A stretch of 5,186 nt of DNA, from positions 1 through 5,186 of the forward strand of contig CBDTTM010000180.1 of the NCBI GenBank assembly GCA_965363355.1, given 5' to 3'. The stretch's first letter is position 1; each line of letters opens with the position of its first letter. The position numbers and the translations under genes were made by a program. This DNA is from CBDTTM01 sp965363355. GTDB lineage: Bacteria; Bacillota; Negativicutes; Selenomonadales; Selenomonadaceae. Shown piece by piece: positions 1 to 5,050 of this stretch. The notes beneath the pieces are model-generated. The model ran no database searches, was not told where the DNA came from, and was given only the letters and a program-made list of their open reading frames with translations.

Positions 1-985
1 TTGGACAGACATTCAAGCAAGAAGCGCAGCGCACACACTGATAGATTTCTTTGAGTTTTGGGTCATGTGCAGCTTTTAAACGACCGTTGTCGAGCAAAAT
101 GATATAGAGCTTGCGGTCTTCTTCTACCCATTTGTCTTCTTTTTTATAGATGACAGGAGTCGGTCCATCTACCATTGTCATATAGCTGGTCATGCGTTGA
201 CAGGTTCCGTTTCGCGGCAGCAGACGAAGAATTTTGGCTGCATCTTCGATTTTGGGGATGAGCTTTTCGTAGCCTATGATTACTACATGTACACGTGGCA
301 ATGTAGTGACGATACGGGCATTGCCTTCATTTGTAACCAGCCCAATGGCACCGTTTTCAGCAATGCCAAAATTTGCGCCCGTGATTCCCATATCTGCTTG
401 TAAAAATTCTTCACGTAACACGCGGCGAGCGGTTTGAATCATAAAGGGAATATCACTGGGAATTTCTTCGTGGAGTGCCTTGGAAAAAAATCCGGCGCAT
501 TCCTTGCGATCAAGATGAATAGCTGGCATGACCATATGCGATGGTTTTTGACCAGCGACGGACAGCATCCATTCACCTAAATCTGTTTCGCGTACATGCA
601 GGCCGTTATCCTGAAGATATGCGTTGAGATGGATTTCTTCGGTAGCCATGGATTTTGATTTTACGATGCGCTGGACATTATTCTCACGGCAAATTTGCAG
701 CAGGTGTTGCTTGAGATCATCGCCGTCTTTGGCTCGGTAAACCTCTCCACCTAGATTTTTAACGGATTTTTCGAAGGTATTGGCGACTTGATCGATATTA
801 TCGACGGCTTTTCGTTTCATATCACGCAAGTCATCTCGTAGGTCTTCGATGCTATCGACATTTTCATAGGCTTTGAGACGGGCACCGGGATATTGGTCAG
901 CAAAACGGGAAAGTGCTGTCTGCATAACTGTATTATGCAGTTTTTCGTTGATTTCTTTATGGAGATTTCTATTTTCTGTGCTCAT
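1..985 (-). CDS. lutB: LutB/LldF-type lactate oxidation iron-sulfur protein (3' end cut off by window)
   Basis: LutB is the iron-sulfur subunit of the LutABC (LldEFG) complex, which oxidises L-lactate to pyruvate in the cytoplasm. I translated this strand by hand: it stays open for 328 codons from ATG at 985 to the window edge, and the usual family length is about 470-480. An N-terminal helical region is followed by a LUD-type domain with GANFGIAENGAIGLVTNEGN at 203-222 and TLPRVHVVIIGYEKL just after. The visible protein ends in a ferredoxin-like cluster motif, CVRCASCLNVCP, with Cys317, Cys320, Cys323 and Cys327. The second cluster motif and the C-terminus lie outside. The start is fixed by GGAGG at 998-994 and by the TAATG overlap with the lutC stop, so the two genes are translationally coupled. 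The family call is firm. The exact substrate is inferred from family and neighbours. Confidence 0.93.
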   Translation of the reverse strand, partial: MSTENRNLHKEINEKLHNTVMQTALSRFADQYPGARLKAYENVDSIEDLRDDLRDMKRKAVDNIDQVANTFEKSVKNLGGEVYRAKDGDDLKQHLLQICRENNVQRIVKSKSMATEEIHLNAYLQDNGLHVRETDLGEWMLSVAGQKPSHMVMPAIHLDRKECAGFFSKALHEEIPSDIPFMIQTARRVLREEFLQADMGITGANFGIAENGAIGLVTNEGNARIVTTLPRVHVVIIGYEKLIPKIEDAAKILRLLPRNGTCQRMTSYMTMVDGPTPVIYKKEDKWVEEDRKLYIILLDNGRLKAAHDPKLKEIYQCVRCASCLNVCP

Positions 986-1605
986 TAGTTCATCCTCCGA
1001 TCGGTCATTTCATCGATTGCGACAATAAAGAAACGGCTTGGCCCATGGACGCCAAGACTGAGGACACGTTCAATGTCCGCGGTACGGCTTGGCCCCGTGA
1101 TGAAGCCCATATAGCCGCGGTTGAATACGCGAGAAATGACTTCAAAGGCCGTCGTAATGTTTTTTACGGTGTGGTTTGCGTTGAGCAAGATGATATGGCT
1201 AGGCGGCAGCATTCCAACGATGCGAGCTTCGTATGAATAGTTGTCTACACAGACGCTGCCAGTTTCACCTATGCCGAATTCAGCCATGGAAATGCCGAGA
1301 TCAGCTGTAGGTGCGTGTTCGGCAATGTCAAACTTGTCTGTGTATAAAGAGGGACCCATTTTTTTTATATTGCTATATAAATTGTTGAGTTCGGGCACAG
1401 TATCATCGCCGACGGCAATGACTTTTTTTGCGCCTAGAGTAACAATGAGATCAGCTATAGCTGCTTGTGCAGACTGAAGATTTTTAACATGAATGATTTC
1501 GGCGGAAGCGGCTTTGGCATTTTCTTCGAATTCTTGCCAGTAACTGGCGTTTACGAGTTTGTCATCAAAGGCGTTAGAGACCCAGTCTTTACATACTTTT
1601 TTCAT
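985..1605 (-). CDS. lutC: LutC/LldG-type lactate utilisation protein (LUD domain)
   Basis: LutC is the small LUD-domain (YkgG family) subunit of the L-lactate oxidation complex. Its precise chemical role is not settled. The 206-residue product is slightly shorter than typical members (about 215-240). Conserved stretches are ADLGISMAEFGIGETGSV at 101-118 and GPSRTADIERVLSLGVHGP at 171-189, both hallmarks of the family. No signal peptide or membrane segment is visible, so it should be cytoplasmic. The ATG at 1605 is preceded by AGGGGG at 1619-1614 with an 8-base gap. It is the first gene after the divergent promoter and runs straight into lutB (one-base overlap). This order is C then B, whereas Bacillus has A-B-C. 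No lutA is visible; it may lie beyond the left edge or elsewhere. Confidence 0.93.
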   Translation of the reverse strand: MKKVCKDWVSNAFDDKLVNASYWQEFEENAKAASAEIIHVKNLQSAQAAIADLIVTLGAKKVIAVGDDTVPELNNLYSNIKKMGPSLYTDKFDIAEHAPTADLGISMAEFGIGETGSVCVDNYSYEARIVGMLPPSHIILLNANHTVKNITTAFEVISRVFNRGYMGFITGPSRTADIERVLSLGVHGPSRFFIVAIDEMTDRRMN

Positions 1606-1629
1606 CGTATATTCCCCCTAAAACTTAAA

Positions 1630-1644
1630 ATTCATATGATGAAT
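1630..1644. promoter_or_regulatory. Operator A, likely GntR (LutR-type) site just downstream of the lut start
   Basis: ATTCATATGATGAAT is the exact reverse complement of operator B, and it likewise matches 9 of 10 positions of a TCATC-N1-GATGA-type site. It covers about +6 to +20 relative to the predicted lut start. The centres of A and B are 31 bases apart, close to three helical turns, so two repressor dimers could sit on the same DNA face. The 15-bp arms and 16-base spacer could also form a hairpin in single-stranded DNA, but only arm A lies in the transcript. Confidence 0.68.
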
Positions 1645-1655
1645 TTATTGGTTTT

Positions 1656-1684
1656 ATTATATTCATCATATGAATATAAGTCAA
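1656..1684 (-). promoter_or_regulatory. Sigma-70-type promoter of the lutCB operon
   Basis: On the minus strand the -35 element is TTGACT (1684-1679) and the -10 element is TATAAT (1661-1656), separated by exactly 17 bases. Eleven of twelve positions match consensus. The predicted transcription start is an A near 1649, giving a leader of about 44 bases before the lutC ATG. It sits between two palindromic operator candidates, so it is probably strong when derepressed. Confidence 0.82.
1661..1675. promoter_or_regulatory. Operator B, likely GntR (LutR-type) site in the lut promoter spacer
   Basis: The sequence ATTCATCATATGAAT is an ATTCAT-N3-ATGAAT palindrome lying in the spacer between the -35 and -10 of the lut promoter. 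It is the exact reverse complement of operator A. From memory, Bacillus LutR recognises a TCATC-N1-GATGA-like palindrome; this site has 9 of those 10 positions (TCATC-A-TATGA). Bound here, a repressor would directly block RNA polymerase. The link to the adjacent GntR gene is inference. Confidence 0.72.
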
Positions 1685-1706
1685 TGATTAATATTTGCGG
1701 ATGAAT

Positions 1707-1759
1707 AGATTATACAAATAATTAAATAAACAGAATTTATTTAATTATTTGTATAATCT
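1707..1759. repeat. Perfect 24-bp inverted repeat with 5-base loop (AT-rich hairpin)
   Basis: Bases 1707-1730 (starting AGATTATACAAATAATT) and 1736-1759 (ending AATTATTTGTATAATCT) are exact reverse complements, separated only by CAGAA. The stem has no mismatch over 24 pairs and only two G:C pairs. It lies upstream of both divergent promoters. It lacks the GC-rich stem plus T-tract of a classical terminator. It may be an operator, a cruciform-forming insulator or a remnant of a small mobile repeat; the sequence alone does not decide. Confidence 0.9.
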
Positions 1760-1788
1760 TAAAAAATACGGATGGAACCTTTAATTAT

Positions 1789-1804
1789 AGGGGACTTGTC
1801 CCTT
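1789..1804. repeat. Short GC dyad AGGGGACTTGTCCCTT
   Basis: GGGAC-TT-GTCCC is a perfect 5-bp dyad, extended outward by a G:T wobble and an A:T pair. It stands out as the only GC-rich element in this AT-rich intergenic DNA, and TTGACA follows directly. It resembles the palindromic cores of REP-like repeats linked with Y1 (RAYT) transposases in some Firmicutes, but one copy in the window cannot establish that. Confidence 0.45.
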
Positions 1805-1833
1805 TGACATAGTTTTAAAGAAGAAAGACGATG

Positions 1834-1862
1834 AATTTATTTTATTAATTATAAAATAAATT
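1834..1862. repeat. 12-bp AT-rich inverted repeat, 5-base loop
   Basis: AATTTATTTTAT (1834-1845) and ATAAAATAAATT (1851-1862) are exact reverse complements around the loop TAATT. The arm shares the GAATTTATTT start with the long hairpin exactly 100 bases upstream (1733 versus 1833). Function is unknown, and AT-only palindromes arise more easily by chance than mixed ones. Confidence 0.7.
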
Positions 1863-1941
1863 ATAAATATAGTTGTAGAAAAATTTTAAAAATAGACGTT
1901 TTGGGAAATGAAAATTCATATAATGTTTTTGAATGTAATTT

Positions 1942-1963
1942 ATTTATTTCTATTGAAATAAAT
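1942..1963. repeat. 9-bp AT-rich inverted repeat, 4-base loop
   Basis: ATTTATTTC (1942-1950) and GAAATAAAT (1955-1963) are exact reverse complements around TATT. It lies about 25 bases upstream of the -35 region proposed for gntR. It could be a regulator site or simply an AT-rich dyad. Confidence 0.55.
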
Positions 1964-1987
1964 TGTTTGATATTGAATTATAAAAAC

Positions 1988-2017
1988 TTTACCTTTTTTG
2001 TTGCAATACGTTATAAT
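1988..2017 (+). promoter_or_regulatory. Probable gntR promoter
   Basis: A perfect -10 TATAAT lies at 2012-2017. The best -35 is the weak TTTACC at 1988-1993 (4 of 6 matches, 18-base spacer). The predicted start is near 2024, about 53 bases before the regulator ATG. A weak -35 fits low-level or self-controlled expression of a regulator. Confidence 0.55.
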
Positions 2018-2029
2018 TTGAAGTAATAG

Positions 2030-2042
2030 AGATTTAAAATCT
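2030..2042. promoter_or_regulatory. Palindrome AGATTTAAAATCT in the gntR leader
   Basis: AGATTT-A-AAATCT is a 13-base dyad at about +7 to +19 from the predicted gntR start, the same relative position as operator A in the lut promoter. Its sequence differs from the lut operators. TAAAATC (2035-2041) can instead pair with GATTTTA (2055-2061), giving an alternative overlapping hairpin. Autoregulation is possible but not shown. Confidence 0.4.
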
Positions 2043-2076
2043 ATTTATGAAATGGATTTTATAAAGGGAGATTTTT

Positions 2077-2802
2077 ATGATAGAAAAAAGAAGCCCGACA
2101 CGCGTTGAAAAGACATCGGAAGAGATTATACGTTTTATCATAAATAATAAAATGCTTCCAGGAGATCGGCTGCCAACTGAAGAAGAATTTTTGAAGCGCC
2201 TTGAAGTCAGTCGAGGAACTTTGAGAGAGGCGATCAAAGCACTTGTTGCCCGCAATATATTAGAGATACGACAAGGCGCTGGAACATTCATATCTCCTAA
2301 AAGGGGTGTACCGGATGATCCATTGGGACTTAACTTCATTTATGATGATCATCGTTTGGCCCTTGATATGCTCGAGGTGCGTTTGATGTTTGAACCTCAT
2401 ACGGCTGAACTTGCGGCCGCAAATGCGACGGCGCAGCAACGAAAAGAAATAGCTGAACACCCCAAATATATTGAATCGCTTATTCGTAGAGGAGAATCTT
2501 ATGCGGATGAGGACTGTCGATTTCATCAGATGATTGCAGAAGCCAGTGGAAATCGCGTGATCGGTAAGCTCATGTGCATACTTCATTCGTCTGTTTCGAA
2601 AAATATTGAAATAACCCTGGATACGCTGCGGGAAAAAAATACAGTATTTTATCACCAGAAAATCGCTCGGGCAGTCAATGAAGGCAATGTTATTAGTGCA
2701 CATTGGTTCATGGCGACGCATTTAAATCTTTTGCGTGAATTTGTGCTCGATAAAATGGAAGCCGATGGAGTGGAAACAAATAAGAGACAGGATCCGGTGT
2801 AG
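2077..2802 (+). CDS. FadR-subfamily GntR transcriptional regulator (LutR/LldR-like)
   Basis: This 241-residue DNA-binding regulator has the two-domain layout of the FadR subfamily. The N-terminal winged helix spans about residues 6-75 and includes LPGDRLPTEEEF (27-38), VSRGTLREAIKAL (44-56) and the wing IRQGAGTFI (64-72). The C-terminal all-helical FCD effector domain spans about 92-226. The FCD metal/ligand pocket appears complete: Asp146 and His150 (DCRFH), His193 (FYH) and His215 (MATH). It starts at ATG 2077 behind AAAGGGAG (6-base gap). Transcribed divergently from lutCB and facing paired operators, it most likely represses lactate oxidation until lactate or a related hydroxy acid binds. 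That role is inferred from position and family. Other FCD regulators respond to pyruvate, glycolate or sugar acids, so the ligand is not certain. No downstream partner is cotranscribed. Confidence 0.92.
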   Translation: MIEKRSPTRVEKTSEEIIRFIINNKMLPGDRLPTEEEFLKRLEVSRGTLREAIKALVARNILEIRQGAGTFISPKRGVPDDPLGLNFIYDDHRLALDMLEVRLMFEPHTAELAAANATAQQRKEIAEHPKYIESLIRRGESYADEDCRFHQMIAEASGNRVIGKLMCILHSSVSKNIEITLDTLREKNTVFYHQKIARAVNEGNVISAHWFMATHLNLLREFVLDKMEADGVETNKRQDPV

Positions 2803-2992
2803 GTGAAAATTTTTTGCAGTGAATGTTTTATGTATATTTTTGAAAATGTGGCAAAACGATTATGTCGATTTGTTTAACTTATATTTAATCTAGTCATTTC
2901 GATGGCGGATAACCTGTGGTGTAGTCCTTTTTATTGTATTAAAGGTCTTTTACATTACGGGTTTTGTTTTTAATGGGAGTATTTTTCTTAGT

Positions 2993-3001
2993 TGGTATAA
3001 T
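2993..3001 (+). promoter_or_regulatory. Upstream extended -10 promoter candidate (P1) for ccm
   Basis: TGG-TATAAT is an extended -10 element (TGn directly before a perfect TATAAT at 2996-3001) with no good -35. A start near 3008 is predicted. The CRP/FNR-type box would then cover about +5 to +20, where binding would repress this promoter while activating the one downstream. Confidence 0.4.
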
Positions 3002-3011
3002 ATCCCTTTAG

Positions 3012-3027
3012 TGTGATAAACATCACA
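3012..3027. promoter_or_regulatory. CRP/FNR-family binding site TGTGA-N6-TCACA
   Basis: TGTGATAAACATCACA is a perfect palindrome matching the classic CRP consensus at all ten defined positions. It also resembles sites of CRP/FNR relatives such as HcpR. Its centre is 41.5 bases upstream of the start predicted for the extended -10 promoter at 3046-3054. That is the standard class II activator position, where the bound protein overlaps and replaces the -35. The regulator itself is not in the window. Confidence 0.78.
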
Positions 3028-3046
3028 GTTTAAACTCGATGTTTAT
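3016..3046. promoter_or_regulatory. Nested dyad overlapping the CRP/FNR box and promoter P2
   Basis: ATAAACATC (3016-3024) and GATGTTTAT (3038-3046) are exact 9-base reverse complements. Between them lies the 10-base palindrome AGTTTAAACT (3027-3036), centred within half a base of the outer dyad. The left arm shares bases with the CRP/FNR box and the right arm reaches the TG of P2. A second protein bound here would compete with both. Confidence 0.5.
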
Positions 3047-3054
3047 GATATAAT
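3046..3054 (+). promoter_or_regulatory. Extended -10 promoter (P2) of the ccm operon, activator-dependent
   Basis: TGA-TATAAT gives a perfect -10 (3049-3054) with the TGn extension. The -35 position holds no consensus (around CAGTTT), as expected for a class II activated promoter. The predicted start is A3061, leaving a leader of about 104 bases before ccmA. Confidence 0.68.
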
Positions 3055-3057
3055 ATG

Positions 3058-3090
3058 TTTAAAAATTTTGTTATTTTTAGAATTTTTAAA
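3058..3090. repeat. 10-bp AT dyad at the 5' end of the ccm transcript
   Basis: TTTAAAAATT (3058-3067) and AATTTTTAAA (3081-3090) are exact reverse complements with a 13-base gap. A G:U and a U:A pair could extend the stem inward. Most of it would lie in the first 30 bases of the mRNA started at 3061. All paired bases are A or T, so stability is low. Confidence 0.4.
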
Positions 3091-3164
3091 ATCAACATAA
3101 CATACGTATAATATTTTGCATAAATAAAATAAATCGTATGATACTTTTATGAGGAGGTGAAGCT

Positions 3165-3797
3165 GTGGAAATTTGTTTGCAAAATGTATCTAAGAATTTT
3201 GGCGGAAAGGTTGTGTTTGTCGGAGTGCAGGCGAAATTCTCTTCGGGCAACTGTCATTGTGTTTGTGGTGAAAATGGCAGTGGTAAATCAACTTTGTTAA
3301 AGTGTATTGCACGTTATATGCACCTTGATGAAGGCAAGATTACAGCGCAAGAGGATGGAATCCATATCAGTAAGGAGGAACATCGCCGCTTAGTAGGTAT
3401 GATAGCACCGGATTTTGCCCTGTATCGTGAGCTTACCGCTTATGAAAATGTAAAATTTTTTGCTGGTCTGCGTAATGTTTCTTTGACACAAGCTGTAATC
3501 GAAGAAAGCCTCGCTACGGTGGGCTTGCTCAGTGATAGTCGGCGAATAATTCAGGAATTCTCGACAGGCATGCAGCAGAGGGTCAAGTGGGCTATTTTGC
3601 TTTCAAGCCAGCTTCCAATTTGGCTTCTTGACGAACCATCTTCAAATCTAGATGAAAGCGGACGTCTATTGGTGAAAGAACAGATACAAAAAGCAGCACG
3701 GCAAGGGAAAATTGTTGTCATGGCTACAAATGATCCAGTTGAGGTGGAATATGCGACAGATGTTTTGGCATTGGACGAATATAAAAATCTTGTTTAA
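3165..3797 (+). CDS. ccmA: CcmA, ATPase of the heme-handling CcmABCD ABC complex
   Basis: CcmA is the cytoplasmic ATPase that drives release of holo-CcmE from the CcmABCD complex during System I cytochrome c maturation. The 210-residue product matches the usual length. Visible motifs are Walker A GENGSGKST (35-43), signature FSTGMQQR (132-139, a degenerate LSGGQ) and Walker B WLLDEPSSNLD (153-163). Three features are unusual: the Q-loop position reads IAPDFALY with no Gln, the H-loop His is Asn189 (MATND), and a CHCVC run (30-34) abuts Walker A. I recall similar SPD and ATND forms in CcmA of non-proteobacteria, so this may be normal for the branch. The GTG start follows an excellent AGGAGG at 3152-3157 (7-base gap). 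The subfamily call rests mainly on the following ccmB and ccmC. Confidence 0.88.
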   Translation: MEICLQNVSKNFGGKVVFVGVQAKFSSGNCHCVCGENGSGKSTLLKCIARYMHLDEGKITAQEDGIHISKEEHRRLVGMIAPDFALYRELTAYENVKFFAGLRNVSLTQAVIEESLATVGLLSDSRRIIQEFSTGMQQRVKWAILLSSQLPIWLLDEPSSNLDESGRLLVKEQIQKAARQGKIVVMATNDPVEVEYATDVLALDEYKNLV

Positions 3798-4425
3798 AAA
3801 AGATTTGTCTGTTGAGGCGAGGCATAGGCAGGGAATAACAACGGCTTGTATGTTTGCGGTGGTTGCACTGATGATCGTAACTATAGCTGTTGGAGGAGAG
3901 CCTGTTACGCCCAAAATAAGAGGAGGTCTTTTATGGGTCGTTATTTTCTTTGCGGCATTGGCGGGGCTTGATCGCAGCTTTACGCGGGAAAAAGACCAGG
4001 GAACTTTGTGGTCGCTGTATATGTTTGCCGAAGCGCAAGCGGTGCTTATTGGAAAGTTTTTGTATAATACCGTCTTGTTGCTTTGCTTGCTGCTCGTTTT
4101 ACTGCCTTTATATATTTTATTCATGGATTTGGAAATTGCAGGGCCAGAAGCATTTTTCTTGGTTTTGCTCATTGGCAGCATCGGCATAGCGCTGGTACTG
4201 ACTTTTACAGCAGCAATTACAGCGATGGCTGGGGGCCGAAGCAGCTTGTTTTGCATTGTTTCTTTCCCTTTATTGCTGCCATTGTTCATGTTAGTGATTC
4301 AACTGACAGAAGGATCGATTGTTTCTCCAATAGTTGATTGGCAGCAGCTTTCGGTTTTATTGGCATACGATGGTGCCGTAGGCGGGATCGCATCGATTTT
4401 ATTTGATTATTTATGGGAGGAGTGA
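3760..4425 (+). CDS. ccmB: CcmB, membrane permease subunit of the CcmABCD complex
   Basis: CcmB is the integral inner-membrane partner of CcmA. From ATG 3760 the product has 221 residues, the normal family length. About six membrane segments are visible (roughly 27-45, 56-70, 98-121, 133-153, 163-182 and 196-216). The family signature runs through GLLWVVIFFAALAGLDRSF (56-74) and TREKDQGTLWSL (75-86), with SFPLLLPLFM at 168-177. The reading frame opens further upstream at 3712, but that extension lies deep within ccmA. ATG 3760 overlaps ccmA by 38 bases and has GAGGTGG 12 bases upstream, a long gap. ATG 3751, or a non-ATG start at 3781 or 3790 nearer the homologous N-terminus, are alternatives. 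Translation is probably coupled to ccmA. The family is firm; the start is uncertain. Confidence 0.88.
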   Translation: MFWHWTNIKILFKKDLSVEARHRQGITTACMFAVVALMIVTIAVGGEPVTPKIRGGLLWVVIFFAALAGLDRSFTREKDQGTLWSLYMFAEAQAVLIGKFLYNTVLLLCLLLVLLPLYILFMDLEIAGPEAFFLVLLIGSIGIALVLTFTAAITAMAGGRSSLFCIVSFPLLLPLFMLVIQLTEGSIVSPIVDWQQLSVLLAYDGAVGGIASILFDYLWEE

Positions 4426-4429
4426 TTAT

Positions 4430-5050
4430 ATGGGCAAAGCATTAGCGGCTGGTTTATTCGTTGTCGTCTGGCTTGTATTTGCCATTGTGCCAGAAGCACA
4501 GGGATTAGGCGGCTATGTTCGTTTAGCATTTTTCCATATTCCGGTTGCCTGGGTTTCAGTACTAGCGTTTTTGTTATCGGCGTTTTGGGCACTGCGCTAT
4601 TTGCGCAATCCGAAAAGGCACTATGATGCATTGAGCTTTGAATCGGCGAAATTAGGATTTATTTTTTGTTTATTAGCTTGTGCCAGTGGTGCCGTTTTCG
4701 CAAAATTGACGTGGGGAGCTTATTGGAACTGGGATCCGAGGCAAACAACGATATTTATTCTTTTGCTTATGTATGGTGCATATCTTACTTTGCGCCAAGC
4801 GGTAGATGATGAGAATAAAAGAGCGAGAATTGCAGCGGTGTATTCGCTTTTTTCCTTTGCGGCTGTGCCATTTTTGGTATTTGTTATTCCTCGGTATTAT
4901 TTTTCTCTTCATCCAGAGCCGGTGATCAATAGTGCAGGCAAAATAGAAATGGAAATGGTCATGCTGTTTGTTTTGGCGGCGTCGCTTTTGTGGTGTACAG
5001 CTTTGTACTTCTATCTGCTTTATAAAAATGCAGGGAGGGAAAGCATATGA
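4430..5050 (+). CDS. ccmC: CcmC, WWD-domain heme transfer protein
   Basis: CcmC is the inner-membrane protein that presents heme to the chaperone CcmE. The 206-residue product has the tryptophan-rich WWD motif WGAYWNWDPRQT (95-106). It also has two histidines in the positions expected for heme ligands, His36 in FFHIPVAW and His161 in FSLHPEP. About six membrane segments are visible (around 5-20, 34-54, 73-92, 107-122, 135-153 and 177-197). It is shorter than the Escherichia coli protein (about 245) but complete in motifs. ATG 4430 is chosen over an upstream in-frame ATG at 4403 because GGGAGGAG at 4415-4422 sits 7 bases before it and because 4403 lies inside ccmB. The gap to the ccmB stop is 4 bases. 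Its own stop overlaps the next start as ATGA. Confidence 0.93.
   Translation: MGKALAAGLFVVVWLVFAIVPEAQGLGGYVRLAFFHIPVAWVSVLAFLLSAFWALRYLRNPKRHYDALSFESAKLGFIFCLLACASGAVFAKLTWGAYWNWDPRQTTIFILLLMYGAYLTLRQAVDDENKRARIAAVYSLFSFAAVPFLVFVIPRYYFSLHPEPVINSAGKIEMEMVMLFVLAASLLWCTALYFYLLYKNAGRESI

Larger units (their letters stand above)
1606..2076. other. Divergent lutCB / gntR control region
   Basis: This 471-base intergenic stretch has no credible gene and is very AT-rich. It contains, from left to right: the lutC ribosome binding site; operator A (1630-1644); the lut promoter; operator B (1661-1675); a perfect long hairpin (1707-1759); a GC dyad (1789-1804); a second AT hairpin (1834-1862); a degenerate operator-like half (1914-1925); a third AT hairpin (1942-1963); and the gntR promoter and leader dyad. 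The motif AATTTATT recurs at 1642, 1734, 1834 and 1937, at spacings of 92 to 103 bases. Confidence 0.85.
2803..3164. other. Intergenic region upstream of the ccm operon
   Basis: This 362-base stretch has no credible gene. The first 190 bases hold only AT-rich DNA with no convincing terminator for the regulator gene. The right half carries two extended -10 promoter candidates, a perfect CRP/FNR-type box, an overlapping larger dyad, an AT dyad in the leader and the strong ccmA ribosome binding site. Confidence 0.8.

Noticed and set aside
197..403. Plus-strand open frame opposite lutB
   Set aside because: The minus strand encodes a convincing LutB through this region; the plus frame has no motif or upstream signal.
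1752..1757. TATAAT within the right arm of the long hairpin (and its mirror on the other strand at 1714-1709)
   Set aside because: Neither copy has a -35 element at a suitable distance nor a TGn extension; explained by the AT-rich inverted repeat.
1804..1832. Perfect -35 TTGACA at 1804-1809
   Set aside because: No -10 resembling TATAAT occurs 16-18 bases downstream (GACGAT at best), so it is not called a promoter.
1919..1924. TATAAT inside ATTCATATAATG (1914-1925), one mismatch from operator A over 12 bases
   Set aside because: No -35 is present and the palindrome is broken on its right side; at most a degenerate half-site, so not listed as a promoter or operator.
2260..2721. 153-codon open frame on the minus strand inside the regulator gene
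   Set aside because: It is wholly antisense to a well-supported GntR gene, has no recognisable motif and no ribosome binding site context; a shadow frame.
2926..2951. Possible terminator after the regulator gene (CCTTT...AAAGG then TCTTTT)
   Set aside because: Only five stem pairs, a 10-base loop and a weak T-tract; too poor to call.
3107..3112. Third TATAAT upstream of ccmA
   Set aside because: No acceptable -35 and no TGn extension; likely chance in AT-rich leader DNA.
3712..3759. N-terminal extension of ccmB from ATG 3712
   Set aside because: It would overlap ccmA by 86 bases and add 16 residues not expected from the family; a start at or after 3751 is more plausible.
3666..4289. 207-codon open frame on the minus strand across the ccmA/ccmB junction
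   Set aside because: It is antisense to two clearly conserved genes and its Ser/Lys/Ala-rich composition looks like a reversed membrane protein gene.
4403..4429. Upstream ATG for ccmC at 4403
   Set aside because: It lies inside ccmB with no ribosome binding site; ATG 4430 has a strong one at ideal spacing and gives the normal CcmC N-terminus.
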